This document shows positions 7,170 to 8,713 of a stretch of DNA of 8,713 nucleotides, piece after piece. How positions within the stretch are numbered: position 1 is the first letter of the stretch; the number at the start of each line of letters is the position of its first letter. Source of the DNA: Pseudomonadota bacterium (lineage in GTDB: Bacteria > Pseudomonadota > Gammaproteobacteria > Burkholderiales > Gallionellaceae). Below the pieces are notes generated by a model. It saw nothing but the letters and a program-made list of their open reading frames with translations, was not told where the DNA came from and made no database searches. Location of the stretch: positions 1 to 8,713 of the forward strand of contig JAJXWG010000058.1 of assembly GCA_021781695.1 (NCBI GenBank), in the 5' to 3' direction. The position numbers and the translations under genes are program-made.

Positions 7170-7631
7170 TCACTGCAGGAACAGGGGTGAGGTAATATTC
7201 AGGAGCAGAAACTGCCACTGACCGGAAGTTTGTACGAGGCGCATCGCAATTTTCGCCTCGCCATGCTCGAATTTTCCGGTGGCGACATAGGAAGCTGTGA
7301 TGACTTTGCCGTGATCTGCCACATAGCTGACATTGGATTCGCCCATCACGTCCTGTAAGCTCTCCAACGTGCCCAGCCTTGAAAGCTTCTGAAATAGACG
7401 TTCAATCTCGGCAGGATGATCATTGATAATTTTCTGCAACTGCGGCGATGCGCGTTTTTGCAGCTCGGCCTCCGACCATGTGGAAACGATCGCCGGGACA
7501 TTTGCTTCGACATACGCCCTGCTGGATGCGTCAAGGCGATTCCCCATATAGGCCCCATAGCCTATGAAGCCGGCTGCGGTGAAAGCGATGAGCAGGAAAA
7601 TGCCGCCTACAATCGAGAGAAATTTCTTCAT
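7170..7631 (-). CDS. Membrane-anchored protein of unknown function, possibly NTF2-like
   Basis: 153 residues from the ATG read at 7631-7629. The protein begins MKKFLSIVGGIFLLIAFTAAG, a basic start plus one hydrophobic helix (about 5-27), with no clear cleavage site or lipobox, so it is probably an inner-membrane protein with a periplasmic domain. The soluble part begins with helix-like sequence (NVPAIVSTWSEAELQKRASP) and ends in strands (VSYVADHGKVITASYV, GEAKIAMRLVQTSGQWQFLLLNI). This helix-then-curved-sheet order with a terminal GQWQ resembles NTF2-like domains; I do not recognise a named family. In-frame ATGs exist upstream at 7682 and 7724, but they lie in or before the intrinsic terminator of the upstream cytochrome gene, so the short form is preferred. 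Its ribosome site is weak (CTGGAT). No promoter is obvious in the 31 nt after the terminator. Confidence 0.7.
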   Translation of the reverse strand: MKKFLSIVGGIFLLIAFTAAGFIGYGAYMGNRLDASSRAYVEANVPAIVSTWSEAELQKRASPQLQKIINDHPAEIERLFQKLSRLGTLESLQDVMGESNVSYVADHGKVITASYVATGKFEHGEAKIAMRLVQTSGQWQFLLLNITSPLFLQ

Positions 7632-7662
7632 ATCCAGCCACGCTGTTTGATTTCCGGGCCAC

Positions 7663-7689
7663 AAAAAAGCCAGACTTTGCATATCTGGC
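7663..7689 (-). terminator. Intrinsic terminator of the downstream c551-like cytochrome gene
   Basis: Read on the minus strand, GCCAGA (7689-7684) pairs with TCTGGC (7674-7669) across a 9-nt loop and is followed directly by six T residues (7668-7663). It is 45 nt past the cytochrome stop, a classical Rho-independent layout. Confidence 0.75.
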
Positions 7690-7695
7690 CTTGTT

Positions 7696-7715
7696 GGGCA
7701 TGAATGAACATGCCC
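7696..7715 (-). other. Hairpin between the cytochrome stop and its terminator
   Basis: GGGCATG (7696-7702) and CATGCCC (7709-7715) form a perfect 7-bp stem with a 6-nt loop. There is no T-run, so it is likely a 3'-end transcript structure preceding the true terminator. Confidence 0.4.
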
Positions 7716-7733
7716 GTTATGCATCTTTAAGTC

Positions 7734-8084
7734 TTATTTCAGCGCCAGGATCAGCTTGACGATTTCGTGCAGTTGAGCATTTGTTGGCTTGGTGGGATGA
7801 GGAACCATGGCCATTCCGCCGGTTACCTTTTCCCAGTTTCCCTTGCCGCCCCTGGTGATCTTTGCTACCAGCTTGTCTTCAGCGCCGCTGTCGCCTTTGT
7901 AACGCGCTGCAACATCTTTCCATGCTGGACCAACTACTTTGTGGTCTACAGAGTGGCAAGCCAGACAATCGCCGCCGTCGGCCTTGACCATTGCGACGAC
8001 TTCAGTCGCAGGGTCGCCTGCCAGCGCGATGCTGGAAGCACCCATCAAAGCTGCTACTGTCATGGCTGCGAAAACTGATTTCAT
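7734..8084 (-). CDS. Periplasmic class I c-type cytochrome, c551/c8-like (monohaem)
   Basis: 116 residues from the ATG read at 8084-8082, chosen because AGGAGGAG (8098-8091) is 6 nt upstream and a Sec signal peptide starts there (MKSVFAAMTVAALMGASSIALA, cleavage near residue 22). The mature protein of about 94 residues carries one haem-binding motif, CLACH (40-44), with His44 as axial ligand. After it come VVGPAWKDVAARY, typical of c551/c8 cytochromes, then GGKGNWEKVTGGMAMVPHP, where Met93 (or Met91) is the likely sixth ligand, and a C-terminal helix (AQLHEIVKLILALK). Such proteins shuttle electrons in the periplasm between quinol- or iron/sulfur-oxidising complexes and terminal reductases. 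It has its own promoter and terminator. Leader and promoter are nearly identical to those of the cytochrome gene 165 nt upstream. The in-frame extension to 8213 is rejected because it would span the promoter. Confidence 0.9.
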   Translation of the reverse strand: MKSVFAAMTVAALMGASSIALAGDPATEVVAMVKADGGDCLACHSVDHKVVGPAWKDVAARYKGDSGAEDKLVAKITRGGKGNWEKVTGGMAMVPHPTKPTNAQLHEIVKLILALK

Positions 8085-8090
8085 ATTGCT

Positions 8091-8098
8091 CTCCTCCT
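8091..8098 (-). promoter_or_regulatory. Strong Shine-Dalgarno site deciding the c551-like cytochrome start
   Basis: AGGAGGAG on the minus strand is 6 nt before the ATG read from 8084. It matches the anti-Shine-Dalgarno very well and suggests high expression. Confidence 0.8.
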
Positions 8099-8121
8099 GA
8101 TTTTTAGAAAACTGCCCGAAG

Positions 8122-8150
8122 ATTCTAAACAAACCTACCCTCATTTGCAA
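8122..8150 (-). promoter_or_regulatory. Predicted sigma70-type promoter of the c551-like cytochrome gene
   Basis: On the minus strand, TTGCAA (8150-8145, 4/6 to the -35 consensus) is separated by exactly 17 nt from TAGAAT (8127-8122, 5/6 to the -10 consensus). Transcription would start near 8115, leaving about a 31-nt leader before the ATG. The element lies in the 41-nt block that is identical in the paralogous gene, which supports it being functional. Confidence 0.65.
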
Positions 8151-8197
8151 ACCTGATATCACGAATTTGTAGTGCGTGCTTTGTTTCATAAGGAATG

Positions 8198-8223
8198 AAA
8201 AAGGCGGCCTCATGGGCCGCCTT
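8198..8223 (-). terminator. Intrinsic terminator of the upstream cytochrome gene
   Basis: On the minus strand, AAGGCGGCC (8223-8215) pairs perfectly with GGCCGCCTT (8209-8201) across a 5-nt loop; the T-run spans 8202-8198. It lies 26 nt past the stop of the gene at 8249-8599, so the two cytochromes are separate transcription units. Confidence 0.8.
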
Positions 8224-8248
8224 CAACTTTTACCTATGTAAACTTGCT

Positions 8249-8599
8249 TTAGATTTTACCAGCCTTGACAGCTGCAAAAAGCGCGTTAGCTGCATCGTCT
8301 TCGTGGCCCTTGATCAGGGTGTTGTACTGGCCAGTCATGATGGCTTCCTGAGCCTTGAATTTTGGCTCGGTGCTGCCGATCTTGCGGTCTTCAGGCTTGA
8401 AACCTCCCTTGAAAACCTTTGCCAATGCCTCAGGGCTGCCATATGCCTTTGCGACTCTTGCCCAATCCGGTCCTACAACATCTTTGCCAACTGCATGGCA
8501 AGCTTTGCATGGCCCGGTGTTGAAGGTACCTGCTGTTGCTACACTGGAAATACCCATCAATGCTACTGCTGCGGTCATGGCTGCGAAAACTGATTTCAT
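8249..8599 (-). CDS. Periplasmic monohaem c-type cytochrome, class I-like, divergent C-terminus
   Basis: 116 residues from the ATG read at 8599-8597, with AGGAGA (8610-8605) 5 nt upstream. The signal peptide MKSVFAAMTAAVALMGISSV is cleaved near ATA-GTF (residue 23). The single haem motif is CKACH (31-35), followed by VGKDVVGPDWARVAKAY, clearly related to the neighbour's haem region. Beyond that the sequence departs: Lys-rich stretches (KGGFKPEDRKIGSTEPKFK), then QEAIMTGQYNTLIKGHEDDA with Met88 the only Met after the haem and so the probable sixth ligand, and a C-terminal helix (NALFAAVKAGKI). It is likely a soluble periplasmic electron carrier with a different partner from the c551-like protein. 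I do not recognise a named subfamily. It has its own terminator (8198-8223) and promoter (8637-8665). Confidence 0.88.
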   Translation of the reverse strand: MKSVFAAMTAAVALMGISSVATAGTFNTGPCKACHAVGKDVVGPDWARVAKAYGSPEALAKVFKGGFKPEDRKIGSTEPKFKAQEAIMTGQYNTLIKGHEDDAANALFAAVKAGKI

Positions 8600-8689
8600 A
8601 TTTCTCTCCTTATTGGTTTTAGAAGACTGCCCAAAGATTCTAAACAAACCTACCCTCATTTGCAAACCTGATATGACAAATTTGTGATG
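8576..8689 (-). repeat. Cytochrome leader repeat, copy B
   Basis: Partner of 8061-8174. Most of the 12 differences fall in the segment just upstream of the Shine-Dalgarno core (about 8611-8616 here) and at the outer edge (8675-8689), while promoter and signal-peptide start are unchanged. Confidence 0.85.
8637..8665 (-). promoter_or_regulatory. Predicted sigma70-type promoter of the divergent cytochrome gene
   Basis: TTGCAA (8665-8660), a 17-nt spacer and TAGAAT (8642-8637) on the minus strand, identical in sequence and distance to the start codon to the promoter of the other cytochrome gene. Predicted leader is about 31 nt. Confidence 0.65.
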
Positions 8690-8713
8690 TTGGCGTGACA
8701 TTAACGCATGAAT

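Larger units (their letters stand above)
8061..8174 (-). repeat. Cytochrome leader repeat, copy A
   Basis: By my hand count this 114-nt segment matches 8576-8689 at 102 of 114 positions with no gaps and a constant offset of 515. It covers the promoter, the 5' leader and the first eight codons of the signal peptide. Positions 8119-8159 are identical to 8634-8674. Confidence 0.85.

Noticed and set aside
7632..7724. Longer start (7724 or 7682) for the membrane-anchored unknown protein
   Set aside because: These starts precede or sit in an intrinsic terminator and a second hairpin, and the extension would bury the membrane helix; the ATG at 7631 gives a normal anchor sequence.
7767..8078. 103-codon plus-strand frame over the c551-like cytochrome
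   Set aside because: It is antisense to a gene with signal peptide, haem motif, ribosome site, promoter and terminator.
8085..8213. In-frame N-terminal extension of the c551-like cytochrome, with a peptide (KFVISGLQMRVGLFRIFG) shared by the same extension of the other cytochrome
   Set aside because: The extension contains the predicted promoter, follows no ribosome site and would place the Sec signal peptide internally. The shared peptide is explained by DNA-level duplication of the leader.
8600..8701. In-frame N-terminal extension of the divergent cytochrome
   Set aside because: Same reasons: promoter at 8637-8665 and Shine-Dalgarno at 8605-8610 support the start read from 8599.

Overview
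The window looks like a chemolithotrophic betaproteobacterium, possibly a Gallionellaceae-type iron or sulfur oxidiser. That is an inference from gene content (a sulfide:quinone oxidoreductase-family flavoprotein, a tripartite RND pump, two small periplasmic monohaem cytochromes c), the Gram-negative envelope machinery and the moderately GC-rich coding sequence. No marker gene in the window fixes the taxonomy.

Plus-strand block, 1-6916. Five genes run in one direction with short gaps or overlaps and no terminator between them: the 3' part of an SQR-family gene (cut by the left edge), an unrecognised 50-residue basic small protein, a TolC-family outer-membrane channel, a lipoprotein membrane-fusion subunit, and a 1091-residue RND inner-membrane permease. 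Gaps are 28 nt and 39 nt for the first two junctions. The last junction is an ATGA overlap, and channel and adaptor are either overlapping or 17 nt apart depending on the adaptor start. The layout suggests one operon joining sulfide (or related thiol/sulfane sulfur) oxidation at the inner membrane to a complete envelope-spanning pump. The substrate is unknown. The permease has a single Asp in the TM4 proton-relay motif and Arg where AcrB has Lys in TM10.

Convergent spacer, 6917-7169. It is dense in perfect inverted repeats: a 12-bp-stem hairpin just after the permease, a 14-bp palindrome, and an AT-only hairpin nested inside GC-rich 7-bp arms. It also holds a stop-free minus-strand stretch without an ATG, which may be a gene remnant or a dispersed repeat.

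Minus-strand block, 7170-8599. It holds a membrane-anchored protein of unknown function (7170-7631) and two tandem class I c-type cytochromes of exactly 116 residues each (7734-8084 and 8249-8599). Each cytochrome gene has a recognisable sigma70-type promoter, a strong Shine-Dalgarno site and an intrinsic terminator. The upstream regions and signal-peptide starts of the two genes are about 89% identical over 114 nt, including a 41-nt perfect block that holds the promoter. The mature proteins agree clearly only around the haem motif. This shared expression-and-export leader on two different electron carriers, and the SQR/small-protein/RND arrangement, are the most interesting parts of the window. 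No tRNA, rRNA, CRISPR array or complete mobile element was seen.
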